Positions 47,895 to 58,330 of a stretch of DNA of 64,000 nucleotides are shown piece after piece. Each line of letters opens with the position of its first letter. The stretch's first letter is position 1. The DNA comes from Chitinophagaceae bacterium (lineage in GTDB: Bacteria; Bacteroidota; Bacteroidia; Chitinophagales; Chitinophagaceae): NCBI GenBank assembly GCA_020403425.1, contig JADBXR010000010.1, forward strand, positions 1-64,000, read 5' to 3'. The position numbers and the translations under genes are program-made. The notes under the pieces were generated by a model. The model was not told the origin of the DNA. It was given only the letters and a program-made list of their open reading frames with translations, and did not search any database.

Positions 47895-48770
47895 CTAATA
47901 TAAATCGTCCAGTTTCATCTTCAGGTATTTCATCACGCTCCTGTGTGTGCTGTAAACGGAGATGCCGATGCCGAGAACGATGAGTCCGCCAAAGAGAATA
48001 AGGGTGAGTTTGGTGTCGCGCACCGCTTTTAATGGTTCGAACTGGCTTTCTGCCCAGCTGATGATCGAGAAAAGCAGTACGATGGCGATGCCTGAACTGA
48101 TCAGTCCATTGATCAGCGCCCGGATATTCAGCGGTTTTACGATGAAACCACGGGTGGCTCCCACCATCTGCATGGTTTTGATCAGGAATCGGTTACTGAA
48201 CATGGCCAGGCGGATCGTATTATCGATACTGAAAGTTACGATCAGGCATAGGATGATCGCCACCACCAGGAATACCAGGCCTATTTTGGAAGCCCTCTCA
48301 TTCAGGTTGTTCACCAGCTTTTGCGGATATTTCAGGTCGGTGATCTGGTTGCCATATACGGCCATCAGGTTGGCCGAGATCCTGGCCAGGCTGTCGTTGT
48401 TCACGTAATTGGCCTTGGCATAAAAATCAATGCTCTCCGGCAGGGGGTTATCTTTCAGTATCTGCGCCCAGTCCTCATTGTTCTCACTGTTCCAGATCTG
48501 CCGGGCCATGGTCTTGTCCACATAGGTCACATTCTTGGCAAAAGGCTGGTTGGCTATGTATTGCTGTATCTGGCCGATCGTATCCTTGTTCTGTGTACGG
48601 AGATAGGCGCTCAGTCGGATATCTTCCTTGAACGCATTTCCTACCGAGTTGATGTTGAGAAAAAACCAACCCATGATACCCATGATCAGTAATACCAGCG
48701 CCACACCGATAATGCTGTACAGGTAATTGGGTTTACTCCGTTTCATGGATGATTTTCCGATAACTGACAT
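47895..48770 (-). CDS. ftsX: cell division protein FtsX / permease
   Basis: Four-TM FtsX topology; FSNRFLIKTMQMVGATRGFIVKPL. Confidence 0.93.
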   Translation of the reverse strand: MSVIGKSSMKRSKPNYLYSIIGVALVLLIMGIMGWFFLNINSVGNAFKEDIRLSAYLRTQNKDTIGQIQQYIANQPFAKNVTYVDKTMARQIWNSENNEDWAQILKDNPLPESIDFYAKANYVNNDSLARISANLMAVYGNQITDLKYPQKLVNNLNERASKIGLVFLVVAIILCLIVTFSIDNTIRLAMFSNRFLIKTMQMVGATRGFIVKPLNIRALINGLISSGIAIVLLFSIISWAESQFEPLKAVRDTKLTLILFGGLIVLGIGISVYSTHRSVMKYLKMKLDDLY

Positions 48771-49054
48771 TCTTGCAAAAAATTTAATGTGTTTGGGTCA
48801 GGAAACAGGGGCCGGACCGGGACAAATGTACGGTTTTGAAGCCTAAAGACTTACATTTGCAGCCACCCTAACGATCAATTTGCTGTTGAAAAATAGCGCA
48901 TTCCTGCCGGAATTGGGTTAAAGAATTGTTAGGATTCCCCTGCCCGATACCGGCTCTTGCAGCCGCTGTTGTTGTACCTGCCGGCAGGCAAACGGTTCAA
49001 TATCCAGCAAAATCAGCAACAACTAAGTAAAACTCCCGTTAACGGACAAAGAAT

Positions 49055-51859
49055 ATGGAATACGATTTCAGGAAAATTGAAAAAGAATGGCAGGCACAAT
49101 GGAAACAGAACGGTGCCTATCGTGTAAAGAATGACTTCAGCAAGCCGAAATGTTATGTGCTGGATATGTTCCCTTACCCCAGTGGCGCTGGTTTGCATGT
49201 GGGGCATCCCCTGGGTTATATCGCTTCGGATATCTACAGCCGTTACAAAAGACTGAAAGGATTCAATGTATTGCATCCCATGGGGTATGATGCATTCGGA
49301 TTGCCCGCAGAACAATATGCCATTGAACATGGTGTACATCCCGCCAAAAGTACCGTACAGAATATCGACACCTTCCGCAAACAGCTGGACAATATCGGAT
49401 TCTGTTATGATTGGGACCGTGAAGTGCGTACCTGCGAACCGGGTTATTATAAATGGACGCAATGGATCTTCCTGCAACTTTTCAATAGCTTCTTCAACCG
49501 GGCAACACGCAAAGCAGAACCGATCTCGGAACTGACAGCTGAATTTGAAAAGAATGGCAATACGGGGCATGCATGTCCCGGCGATGCCAGCATCAGCTTT
49601 ACTGCGGAACAATGGAAGGGGTACACAGAAAAAGAGAAACAGGACGTATTGATGAACTACCGCCTGGCATTCTGCGGTTACGGCGAAGTGAACTGGTGCG
49701 AGGCCCTGGGAACCGTACTGGCCAATGATGAAGTGGTGAATGGAGTGAGCGAACGCGGCGGACATCCGGTAGTGAAAAAGAAACTGCGCCAATGGTACCT
49801 CCGCATCACTGAATATGCGGATCGTTTGCTGGAGGGTTTGGAGACCATCGAATTCTCCGAAGCCATGAAAGAGATGCAGACCAACTGGATCGGTAAATCG
49901 TATGGGGCTGAGATCGATTTTAAGATCGTGAGTGGTGAGTCGTCAGGCGTGAGTGAGCAAGTTACTGCGCACACTTCACCACTCACCGTCTACACCACCC
50001 GCCCCGATACCATTTTTGGTGTGGATTTCATGGTCATCGCGCCCGAACATGAACTCATTGAGAGCATCACTACGCCTGGGCAGAAACAGGCAGTGGAGGA
50101 ATACATCACGTATGTAAAAAGCCGCAGCGACCGAGAGCGACAGGCCGAGAAAAAGATCAGCGGTTGTTTTACAGGGGCCTATGCGGTGAACCCGTTCAAC
50201 GGAAAACAGATCCCGATCTGGATCTCTGAATACGTGCTGGCCGGATATGGAACCGGAGCCATCATGGGTGTGCCCTGTGGTGATGAGCGCGATCATAAGT
50301 TCGCCAAACATTTCAATATCCCGATCACCAATATCATCGGTGAACAGTATAACGGTGTGGATGCCAACCCCACCAAAGATGCTAAACTGGAGAACAGTGA
50401 GTTCCTGGATGGGGTAGTGATGCGTGACGCCATCGGCATTGTGAATGCGAAGCTGGAGGAAATGGGGATCGGTAAAAAGAAAGTGAATTACAAGATGCGT
50501 GATGCCGCTTTCAGCCGCCAGCGTTATTGGGGTGAACCTTTCCCGATCCAATGGAAGAACGGGGTGGCCGTTCCGCTGAATGAAACGGAATTACCTTTGC
50601 TGCTTCCGGAAGTGGACAGTTACAGCCCGGGACCGGAAGGTGAGGGCCCACTGGCCAATATCCCGGCCTGGGTAGCCAAAGAGCTGGAAACGAATACCAT
50701 GCCCGGTTATGCCGGCAGTAGCTGGTATTTTCTGCGGTATATGGATCCGCACAATACCGAAACTTTCTGCGACCGGAAACTGAGTGATTACTGGAATCAG
50801 GTAGACCTGTATATCGGCGGAACCGAACATGCCGTGGGGCACCTGCTGTATAGCCGTATGTGGACCAAAGTATTGTTCGATCTGGGACATATCGGTTTCG
50901 ACGAACCTTTCCGAAAACTGTTGAACCAGGGTATGATACAGGGTAGTTCGCGATTTGTGTATCGCCTGAAAGGAACACAAAAGTTTGTATCGCTTGGCCT
51001 GATCAATAACAAAACCTACGAGCTTGACCAGACGGATCCGATCCGTGTTGATGTAAATTTTGTAGATGGCGTTGAGCTTGACCTGGAAGCGTTTAAGAAA
51101 TGGCGGAATGGAGAGTATGCCAATGCCGAATTCATTTTGGAAGATGGAAAATATATCTGCGGTTCAGAGGTTGAGAAGATGTCCAAGTCCAAGTTCAATA
51201 CCGTAAACCCGGATGACCTTGTAGATAAATTCGGCGCCGATACGTTCCGTATGTACGAGATGTTCCTTGGCCCGGTAGACCAGAGTAAACCCTGGGATAC
51301 CAAGGGTATTGAAGGGGTACACCGTTTCCTCAAAAAACTCTGGCGTTTGTTCTTTGATGAAGTGAAGGGTAAGATCTGGACCGATGAAAAAGCCACTGCC
51401 GAGGAACTGAAAGTGTTGCACCGGACCATCCGTAAGATCGAGGAAGACACCGAACGGTTCAGTTTTAACACTGCGGTCAGTGCCTTTATGATCTGTGTAA
51501 ATGAACTGTCAGACCTGAAATGCCATAAGCGTGAAATACTGGAACCGCTGGTGATCATGGTCACTTCTTACGCTCCGCACATCAGTGAAGAGCTCTGGAA
51601 GGCGCTTGGCAATGAAAATTCTGTGCTGGATGCCGCATTTCCTACATATGAAGAAAAATATACGATCGAATCTTCGAAGGAATATCCTGTGAGTATCAAC
51701 GGGAAAGTGCGTACCAATATTAACATTGCTTTAGATGCAACTGCGGAGCAGGTTCAGGAAATTACACTGGCCAATGAACTGGTGCAGAAATGGATGGAGG
51801 GCAAGGCCCTGAAAAAATTCATTTTTGTGAAAGGGAAAATGATCAATGTGGTTATTTAG
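49055..51859 (+). CDS. leuS: leucine--tRNA ligase
   Basis: DMFPYPSGAGLHVGHPLGYIASDIY, TTRPDTIFGVDFMVIAPEH, KMSKSKFNTVNPDDLV. Confidence 0.97.
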   Translation: MEYDFRKIEKEWQAQWKQNGAYRVKNDFSKPKCYVLDMFPYPSGAGLHVGHPLGYIASDIYSRYKRLKGFNVLHPMGYDAFGLPAEQYAIEHGVHPAKSTVQNIDTFRKQLDNIGFCYDWDREVRTCEPGYYKWTQWIFLQLFNSFFNRATRKAEPISELTAEFEKNGNTGHACPGDASISFTAEQWKGYTEKEKQDVLMNYRLAFCGYGEVNWCEALGTVLANDEVVNGVSERGGHPVVKKKLRQWYLRITEYADRLLEGLETIEFSEAMKEMQTNWIGKSYGAEIDFKIVSGESSGVSEQVTAHTSPLTVYTTRPDTIFGVDFMVIAPEHELIESITTPGQKQAVEEYITYVKSRSDRERQAEKKISGCFTGAYAVNPFNGKQIPIWISEYVLAGYGTGAIMGVPCGDERDHKFAKHFNIPITNIIGEQYNGVDANPTKDAKLENSEFLDGVVMRDAIGIVNAKLEEMGIGKKKVNYKMRDAAFSRQRYWGEPFPIQWKNGVAVPLNETELPLLLPEVDSYSPGPEGEGPLANIPAWVAKELETNTMPGYAGSSWYFLRYMDPHNTETFCDRKLSDYWNQVDLYIGGTEHAVGHLLYSRMWTKVLFDLGHIGFDEPFRKLLNQGMIQGSSRFVYRLKGTQKFVSLGLINNKTYELDQTDPIRVDVNFVDGVELDLEAFKKWRNGEYANAEFILEDGKYICGSEVEKMSKSKFNTVNPDDLVDKFGADTFRMYEMFLGPVDQSKPWDTKGIEGVHRFLKKLWRLFFDEVKGKIWTDEKATAEELKVLHRTIRKIEEDTERFSFNTAVSAFMICVNELSDLKCHKREILEPLVIMVTSYAPHISEELWKALGNENSVLDAAFPTYEEKYTIESSKEYPVSINGKVRTNINIALDATAEQVQEITLANELVQKWMEGKALKKFIFVKGKMINVVI
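49928..49986. repeat. heptad-arm inverted element K inside the leuS CDS
   Basis: gtgagtg gtgagtc gtcaggc gtgagtg ag ... ttcaccactcacc. gtgagtggtga (49928-49938) is the reverse complement of tcaccactcac (49976-49986). Confidence 0.85.
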
Positions 51860-51914
51860 GTCTGAACTTTTGAAAGGTTTGGAACTTTTCAAAAGCAAAC
51901 TAAAACTCCGTATA

Positions 51915-52196
51915 ATGAAGAGAAATTTTACACTGACAGCTATCCTTTGTGCCGTTCTTTTTGTGAACATAGCCAAAGCCACTGATCACAAGGATTCTGT
52001 GCAGCAACAGCTGAAGGCCAAACTGGAGTTGATGGAAAAACATATCCAGCAATTGCAGGCCGAAGTGAGGATACTTCGTGAATCTGATCGTACACAACAA
52101 GCCGAGTTGACCGCTATCAAAGAGGCAGCGCCCGCTGCCAGGACCAAAAAACTGGTCATCGACCGAAGGGGCAGCAAACAGGCCAGTTTTCAGTAA
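51915..52196 (+). CDS. secreted coiled-coil hypothetical protein
   Basis: Signal peptide MKRNFTLTAILCAVLFVNIAKA then heptad-rich QLQAEVRILRESDR. Confidence 0.65.
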   Translation: MKRNFTLTAILCAVLFVNIAKATDHKDSVQQQLKAKLELMEKHIQQLQAEVRILRESDRTQQAELTAIKEAAPAARTKKLVIDRRGSKQASFQ

Positions 52197-52290
52197 CAAA
52201 ATAGCACGACCGATTTGGGAGCACCATGCCCAAAGCGGTCGTTGAAAACCGGGGTTCCTTTTCTTGCCGCTGCGATAGTAACTTTACGGC

Positions 52291-52992
52291 ATGTTACCAC
52301 AATTGCTTCAACAATACCAGCCGGATTTTTCTCCTGTCGTTCCATTTGATCCGGCAAATGACCGATTATCACTGCTGGATTTTACCGAAACCAATACCGA
52401 TCTTACGGCCCATGTAGTAGAAGATACCGCAGTATTCTCTGCCTTTGTTTCAGCACAGCTGGAAGCAGCAGGTGCGCGTTATGGCATTGGCGGTTACAAT
52501 GAGCACCGTACCGTTTATAGCAGAAGCAGGGTGTTTGATGCACCTGCCGGCGAGGAACCGCGGCGCTTACACCTGGGGATTGATATCTGGGGCAAAGCTG
52601 GAACATGTGTATATGCACCGTTGGCTGGACGGGTGCACAGTTTTGCTTTCAATGACCGCTTCGGTGATTATGGTGCCACGATCATCTTGCAACACCGTTT
52701 GGAGGATCAGCTGTTTCACACACTGTACGGACATTTATCTGTTCAGGACCTGGATGGATTGACCGAAGGCAAAACGATTCAGGCAGGCGAACTGATCGCT
52801 CATTTTGGCGAACCTGCCGAGAATGGCCATTGGCCGCCACACCTGCATTTTCAGCTGATCGTAGAAATGGGAGAGAATATAGGTGATTATCCCGGCGTGT
52901 GTAAGTTCAGCGAAAGAGAAAACTACCTTTCTAATTGTCCCGATCCGGACCTGATACTGGATATGATGCGTTTTGCTGTTCCTGCAAAGTAA
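52291..52992 (+). CDS. M23 family metallopeptidase
   Basis: RRLHLGIDIWGKAGTCVYAPLAGRVHSF, LYGHLSV, GHWPPHLHFQLI. Confidence 0.92.
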   Translation: MLPQLLQQYQPDFSPVVPFDPANDRLSLLDFTETNTDLTAHVVEDTAVFSAFVSAQLEAAGARYGIGGYNEHRTVYSRSRVFDAPAGEEPRRLHLGIDIWGKAGTCVYAPLAGRVHSFAFNDRFGDYGATIILQHRLEDQLFHTLYGHLSVQDLDGLTEGKTIQAGELIAHFGEPAENGHWPPHLHFQLIVEMGENIGDYPGVCKFSERENYLSNCPDPDLILDMMRFAVPAK

Positions 52993-53011
52993 TGGTAAGA
53001 GGCAATTGACC

Positions 53012-53302
53012 TTAGCTGGCCCCATATAATTTCACCAATATCTCCCATTCATCTGCAAGAGGCAAGCTGCAGGGGGCTTTACCGGCCCTGCTGTACCAGT
53101 AGCGGGCATTGCCCTCGTCGCCCTCTTTTCGGTGCAGGTAAGCATGGATATGTGCCGAAGATGGGTCGTTCAGGTCGTTGATCAAATCGTGGGCCTTGTG
53201 CCAGTCGCCCCTGGCATCGTACCACAAACTTTGCAGCTGCACGCTGATCCCTTCCGGAACTTGCCCTGCTGCTACTGCATGAAGAAAATCGGGGTAACGC
53301 AT
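53012..53302 (-). CDS. conserved hypothetical protein
   Basis: MRYPDFLHAVAAGQVPEGISVQLQSLWYDARGDWHKAHDLI...HAYLHRKEGDEGNARYWYSRAG. Confidence 0.8.
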   Translation of the reverse strand: MRYPDFLHAVAAGQVPEGISVQLQSLWYDARGDWHKAHDLINDLNDPSSAHIHAYLHRKEGDEGNARYWYSRAGKAPCSLPLADEWEILVKLYGAS

Positions 53303-53418
53303 GGTTAAAATTACGAAAACCAGCCATTGTTTTTCTGACAAGCGTGCCAGTCAGCATATATCCAGCAGAACAGCTAAGAATTCGTAAGCTCTGCCGGATT
53401 TTGTAGTTTTGACGTTCT

Positions 53419-54450
53419 ATGGCCAATAGCAACCTGAATACCGATCCCTCTAACCTGAGTTCTGCGGATAAGGAGTTTGAGAATACGATACGTCCCAAAG
53501 AGATCGATGATTTCTCCGGTCAGCCACAATTGATCGAGAACCTGGTCATATTTATCAAAGCTGCCAAGATCAGGGGCGAAGCGCTGGATCATATTCTGTT
53601 TCACGGTCCGCCCGGCCTGGGTAAGACCACATTGAGCCGTATTGTTGCCAATGAGCTGGGTGTGAACATCAAGGAAACTTCCGGACCGGTGATCGAGAAA
53701 CCCGGCGACCTGGCGGGACTGCTTACCAACCTGCAACCCAATGATGTATTGTTCATTGATGAGATACACCGGTTAAGTACAGTGGTGGAAGAATACCTGT
53801 ATGCTGCCATGGAAGATTTCCGGATCGATATCATGATCGATAGCGGCCCTAATGCACGCAGCGTTCAGATCAACCTGAACCCGTTCACGTTGGTGGGAGC
53901 CACTACCCGAAGCGGACTGCTTACGGCACCGCTCCTGTCTCGTTTCGGTATCAAATCCAGGCTGGAATATTACCAGGCAGATACGTTGAAGAAGATCATT
54001 GAAAGAAGTGCCGCCATTCTGCAGACAAAAATCACCACAGATGCCGCTTTTGAGATCTCGCGTCGTAGTCGTGGTACACCACGTATTGCCAACAGCCTGT
54101 TGCGCAGGGTTCGTGATTTTGCACAGGTGTTGAATGATGGTAAAATTGATCTGGGTATCACCCAGCATGCCTTGAAAGCGTTGAACGTAGATGAGCACGG
54201 GCTGGATGAAATGGATAACCGGATCCTAGCTGCCATTATCGATAAGTTCAAAGGGGGCCCTGTTGGCTTGACCACGATCGCCACTGCTGTTGGCGAAGAA
54301 GCAGGAACACTGGAGGAGGTATATGAACCGTTCCTGATTCAGGAAGGTTTCCTGCAGCGCACACCCCGTGGCCGTGAAGTGACCGCCAAAGCCTATGAAC
54401 ACCTGGGGCGCTCTCCGTTAACGGGTAACCAGCCCAACCTGTTCAGCTAA
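53419..54450 (+). CDS. ruvB: Holliday junction branch migration helicase RuvB
   Basis: [55 protein letters not shown]. Confidence 0.97.
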   Translation: MANSNLNTDPSNLSSADKEFENTIRPKEIDDFSGQPQLIENLVIFIKAAKIRGEALDHILFHGPPGLGKTTLSRIVANELGVNIKETSGPVIEKPGDLAGLLTNLQPNDVLFIDEIHRLSTVVEEYLYAAMEDFRIDIMIDSGPNARSVQINLNPFTLVGATTRSGLLTAPLLSRFGIKSRLEYYQADTLKKIIERSAAILQTKITTDAAFEISRRSRGTPRIANSLLRRVRDFAQVLNDGKIDLGITQHALKALNVDEHGLDEMDNRILAAIIDKFKGGPVGLTTIATAVGEEAGTLEEVYEPFLIQEGFLQRTPRGREVTAKAYEHLGRSPLTGNQPNLFS

Positions 54451-54480
54451 AAAAAGGCCCCACAAATTGTGAGGCCTTGA
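54450..54480. terminator. bidirectional terminator between convergent ruvB and response regulator
   Basis: aaggcc ccacaaattgtg aggcctt hairpin, A tract on the left. Confidence 0.75.
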
Positions 54481-54501
54481 TAATAATTATTTCAGAACCG
54501 G

Positions 54502-55206
54502 TTAAGGCGCCACAAGGCGGAAACCGTTGCCGTGAATATTCACGATCTCAATATTACTGTCCTCTTTCAGGTATTTACGGAGTTTGGCAATATATACGTC
54601 CATGCTGCGGCCATTGAAATAAGTGTCGCTGCCCCAGATCTTTTTCAGGGCGCGTTCGCGGGGAAGCAGGTCGTTCTTATGTTCTGCCAGCATCTTCAGC
54701 AGTTCATTCTCTTTGGGCGAAAGGGTTTGCGTAACACCATCATGTCTCAGCTCGCGCAGTTTGGGGTTGAAATGATACTTGCCTAGGTCGAATTCCACAT
54801 TATCACTTACGCGGTTCTCTTCCTCATTCCGTTTCAGGATGGCTTTGATCTTTAAGAGGAGTACTTCACTGTCGAATGGTTTGGTGATATAGTCATCCGC
54901 ACCCAGTTTATACCCCTGGATGATATCATCCTTCATGGTTTTGGCACTGAGAAAGAACAGTGGGATATCAGGATCCACATCGCGTATTTCCTCTGCCAGG
55001 GTAAAACCATCCATATTCGGCATCATCACATCGAGCAGGCAGATATCAAATTTCTCGCGCTGGAAAGCGGCAAGGCCCAAGCGGCCATCCCTTTCCAGGG
55101 TAACATCATATTCATTCAACTCCAGGTAGTTCTTTAACACCATACCCAGGTTGGTATCATCTTCGCATAACAGTATTTTGTTCTTTCTGTCTTCCATGGT
55201 AATCAA
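54502..55206 (-). CDS. OmpR-family response regulator (RprY-like)
   Basis: ILLCEDDTNLGMVLKNYLE, DVMMPNMDGFTLAEEIR, winged-helix C-terminus. Confidence 0.93.
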   Translation of the reverse strand: MITMEDRKNKILLCEDDTNLGMVLKNYLELNEYDVTLERDGRLGLAAFQREKFDICLLDVMMPNMDGFTLAEEIRDVDPDIPLFFLSAKTMKDDIIQGYKLGADDYITKPFDSEVLLLKIKAILKRNEEENRVSDNVEFDLGKYHFNPKLRELRHDGVTQTLSPKENELLKMLAEHKNDLLPRERALKKIWGSDTYFNGRSMDVYIAKLRKYLKEDSNIEIVNIHGNGFRLVAP

Positions 55207-55336
55207 TTATTTAACGTGAAATAAAGATAAAACAAAGCGAATTCACTTCCGCTTGACGCAATCTTTTGTTAAAACGACCGCTATTCTGAATGAAAAGTTA
55301 AACATTTCTGCACAGCCGGGAACCGATCGGACCATT

Positions 55337-56284
55337 TTATTTCAGCAGGTGCTCGAAACGTTTGTCAGTGAGACTTTTCAGGAAAGCGACCAGGTCTGCC
55401 TTTTCCTGTCGCGTAAGTCCTAGTGGTACTGCAACCCTATTGTCCATATTGATGGGGTTCAGTACAAAAGCGCCTGTGTTATTGTAATATTCCACCACTT
55501 CTTCCAGGGTTTTGAACATGCCGTTATGCATGTAGGGGCCCGTTACCGCCACATTGCGCAGACCGGGCGTTTTGAATTTACCCAGGTCTTCTTTTTTACC
55601 GGTGACCTTGTACCTGCCTGGATCGTTCAGGCCCTTACCGTCGTAAAGGCCGATATTTAGGAACTCATCGGTGGTGAAATCCTGCATGCGGTGGCAGTCG
55701 AAACATTTGGTCTTTTCGCTGATGAACAATTTTCTTCCCCTTTCCTCCTGTTCGGTCATCTGGGTACTATCGTCGAAAGAAAGGTCAAATCGGCTGCTGT
55801 CGGTTTCCAGTGTTTTTTCAAAAGCGGCAAAAGCAACTGCCAGATTGTTAGCATTGGGAACTGCGCCGAATGTCCGGAGAAAAAGTTCCCGGTAAACCTT
55901 GCTTTGGTTCAGTCTGGCCACAGCTTCCTTAATGGGTAATCCCATCTCATCGGGATGGGCGATGGGCATCAGCGATTGTTGCTCCAGTGAACCTGCCCTT
56001 CCATCCCAGAAAAAATAAGGACGGTTTTTCATGTTCAGAACAGGCGGTGTGTTACGGGTGGTGGGTCTGCCGTAGATACCCATACTGAAAGCGACCGTAT
56101 CTGAAAAACCATATTCGGGAATATGGCAGCTGGCACAGCTGATGGATGAATCTTTCGAGAGGATCTTTTCGTGGAACAGTTGCTCGCCCAGTTTTGCTTT
56201 TGACAGGACCTTCGGTGGCGCAGAAAAAGCTACCAGCAGGTAAACAGTTATGGATACAAGGGAAAGCAGCCCTGTTTTTTTCAT
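55337..56284 (-). CDS. cytochrome-c peroxidase family protein
   Basis: Two CxxCH haems (CASCH, CFDCH); FKTPGLRNVAVTGPYMHNG. Confidence 0.92.
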   Translation of the reverse strand: MKKTGLLSLVSITVYLLVAFSAPPKVLSKAKLGEQLFHEKILSKDSSISCASCHIPEYGFSDTVAFSMGIYGRPTTRNTPPVLNMKNRPYFFWDGRAGSLEQQSLMPIAHPDEMGLPIKEAVARLNQSKVYRELFLRTFGAVPNANNLAVAFAAFEKTLETDSSRFDLSFDDSTQMTEQEERGRKLFISEKTKCFDCHRMQDFTTDEFLNIGLYDGKGLNDPGRYKVTGKKEDLGKFKTPGLRNVAVTGPYMHNGMFKTLEEVVEYYNNTGAFVLNPINMDNRVAVPLGLTRQEKADLVAFLKSLTDKRFEHLLK

Positions 56285-56354
56285 GTTGCAAAGGTAAAAC
56301 AGAACCAGATTCACTAAAATTGTGTTTTAATTTGTATCGATAAAACAAACAGAC

Positions 56355-56726
56355 ATGTTATTGACGCCGGACAATAAGCTGAAAAAACTAATCGTGATCG
56401 GTGATCGGGTATTGATACGTCCTTCAAAGGCAGATGCCCAGACCGCCAGTGGTCTGTACCTGCCACCGGGTGTGCAGGAAAAAGAAAAGGTACAGCAAGG
56501 ATACGTGATCAAGACAGGTCCTGGTTATGCCATACCCATGCCCGTGGATGATGAACCCTGGCGCTCGGAAGAAGAGAGTGTGAAATACGTTCCCCTGCAG
56601 GCACGTGAGGGCGACCTGGCCATTTTTCTGCTGGGCGGCGCCACAGAAGTGATGTACGAGGGAGAAAAATATTTCATTGTACCGCAAAGCGCGATCTTGT
56701 TGCTGGAGAGGGAAGAGGACCTGTAA
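56355..56726 (+). CDS. GroES-family co-chaperone-like protein
   Basis: VIGDRVLIRPSKADAQTASGLYLPPGVQEKEKVQQGYVIKTGPG...EGEKYFIVPQSAIL. Confidence 0.8.
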   Translation: MLLTPDNKLKKLIVIGDRVLIRPSKADAQTASGLYLPPGVQEKEKVQQGYVIKTGPGYAIPMPVDDEPWRSEEESVKYVPLQAREGDLAIFLLGGATEVMYEGEKYFIVPQSAILLLEREEDL

Positions 56727-56791
56727 TAGTATCTCCGTTTAGTATTGCAACCAGGAGTTTTTGTTTTCAGCACATCATACCAACGATTTTT

Positions 56792-58327
56792 ATGAAAAAC
56801 CAGGCAGATTTTTTGGAGATAGTCAACACAGGTTACCAGTTCAAAGGCGACCGCGTTAAAATAGGCAGCGCCATGCTGGAGGGTGAAGTGGTGGCGGGCG
56901 CGGATGTATTTCTTCCGCTGCGTACGCTGAACCGCCACGGATTAATAGCCGGTGCTACCGGTACAGGTAAGACCAAAACCCTGCAGATGCTCAGTGAACA
57001 CCTGAGCGATAACAGCGTTCCGGTATTGCTCATGGATATCAAAGGAGATCTCAGCGGTATTGCAGCCAGTGGTGCCATGAACGATAAGATCAAAGAACGT
57101 TGCCAGTTGATACAGGTGGATTGGCAACCTGCGGCTTTTCCAACAGAACTTATGACGCTGAGCAATGAGAAAGGCATTCGCTTGCGGGCAACGGTAAGCG
57201 AGTTCGGGCCGGTATTACTGAGTAAGATATTGGGCCTGAACGATACGCAGGCCGGACTGGTATCCATGATCTTCAAATACTGTGATGACAACCAACTGCC
57301 TTTGCTCGATCTGAAAGATTTTATCAAAGTATTGCAGTTCGTGGGTAACGAAGGGAAGGCTGAGATCGAAAAAAGCTATGGTAAAATATCCACCACCTCA
57401 ACCGGAACCATCCTGCGTAAAGTGATTGAACTGCAACAGCAGGGTGCTGATGTGTTCTTTGGAGAGAGAAGTTTCGAAGTGGAGGACCTCATGCGGATCA
57501 GCGATGATGGCAGGGGTATGATCAATATTATCCGTGTTACCGATATGCAGGACAGGCCCAAACTGTTCTCCACTTTCATGCTGCAGCTGCTGGCCGAGTT
57601 GTACGCTACCTGTCCGGAAGAAGGTGACCTGGACAAACCCAAACTGATCCTTTTTATTGATGAGGCGCATCTCATATTCAAAGAAGCTACGGAAGCTTTG
57701 ATGCAACAGATAGAGACCGTGATCAAACTCATCCGTTCGAAAGGAGTGGGCATTTATTTCTGTACACAGAATCCGCAGGATATACCGGCGCCGATCCTGA
57801 GCCAGCTTGGGTTAAAAGTACAGCATGCCTTACGGGCCTTTACGGCCGCTGACAGGAAAACGATCAAACAGGCGGCAGAGAATTTTCCCGAAACGGAATT
57901 CTATCAAACGGATGAGCTGTTGACACAAATGGGCATTGGCGAGGCCCTGGTAACCCTTCTGAACGAAAAAGGTATACCCACGCCATTGGTGCATACCCTG
58001 CTTTGCCCGCCACGAAGCAGGATGGATGTATTGAGTGAGGATGAGATCCAGTCGCTTGTATCCGCCAGTAAACTGGCTTCCAAATATGCCAAAGAAATAG
58101 ACAGTGAAAGCGCCTACGAAATACTCAATGCCAAATTACAGGAAGCTGCTGAACGTACAGGGACTGCAGAGGCACCCCAGTCTGGGAAACGTGTGGTGAA
58201 AGAGGAAAGCTTTTTCGATAACCCGGTAGTGAAGCAAGTGGGAAGGACCGCCGCCAGTGTGATCACCCGCAGTTTACTGGGTGCGTTGGGACTGGGTGGC
58301 AGAAGCCGTAAACGAAACCTATGGTAA
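56792..58327 (+). CDS. HerA-like / DUF853 helicase
   Basis: GLIAGATGTGKTKTLQMLSEHLSDNSVPVLLMDIKGDLSG, FIDEAHLIFKEA, STQNPQDIP-like FCTQNPQDIP. Confidence 0.92.
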   Translation: MKNQADFLEIVNTGYQFKGDRVKIGSAMLEGEVVAGADVFLPLRTLNRHGLIAGATGTGKTKTLQMLSEHLSDNSVPVLLMDIKGDLSGIAASGAMNDKIKERCQLIQVDWQPAAFPTELMTLSNEKGIRLRATVSEFGPVLLSKILGLNDTQAGLVSMIFKYCDDNQLPLLDLKDFIKVLQFVGNEGKAEIEKSYGKISTTSTGTILRKVIELQQQGADVFFGERSFEVEDLMRISDDGRGMINIIRVTDMQDRPKLFSTFMLQLLAELYATCPEEGDLDKPKLILFIDEAHLIFKEATEALMQQIETVIKLIRSKGVGIYFCTQNPQDIPAPILSQLGLKVQHALRAFTAADRKTIKQAAENFPETEFYQTDELLTQMGIGEALVTLLNEKGIPTPLVHTLLCPPRSRMDVLSEDEIQSLVSASKLASKYAKEIDSESAYEILNAKLQEAAERTGTAEAPQSGKRVVKEESFFDNPVVKQVGRTAASVITRSLLGALGLGGRSRKRNLW

Positions 58328-58330
58328 CCA

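Noticed and set aside
48852-49054. Regulatory leader or leader peptide for leuS
   Set aside because: There is a TACATTTG box and a long putative 5' UTR, but no leucine-rich leader ORF or T-box features were seen, and promoter spacing is poor.
52206-52243. Terminator-like hairpin acgaccgatttggg/cccaaagcggtcgt
   Set aside because: A good stem, but no T-run on either useful side. It is left as an unassigned hairpin.
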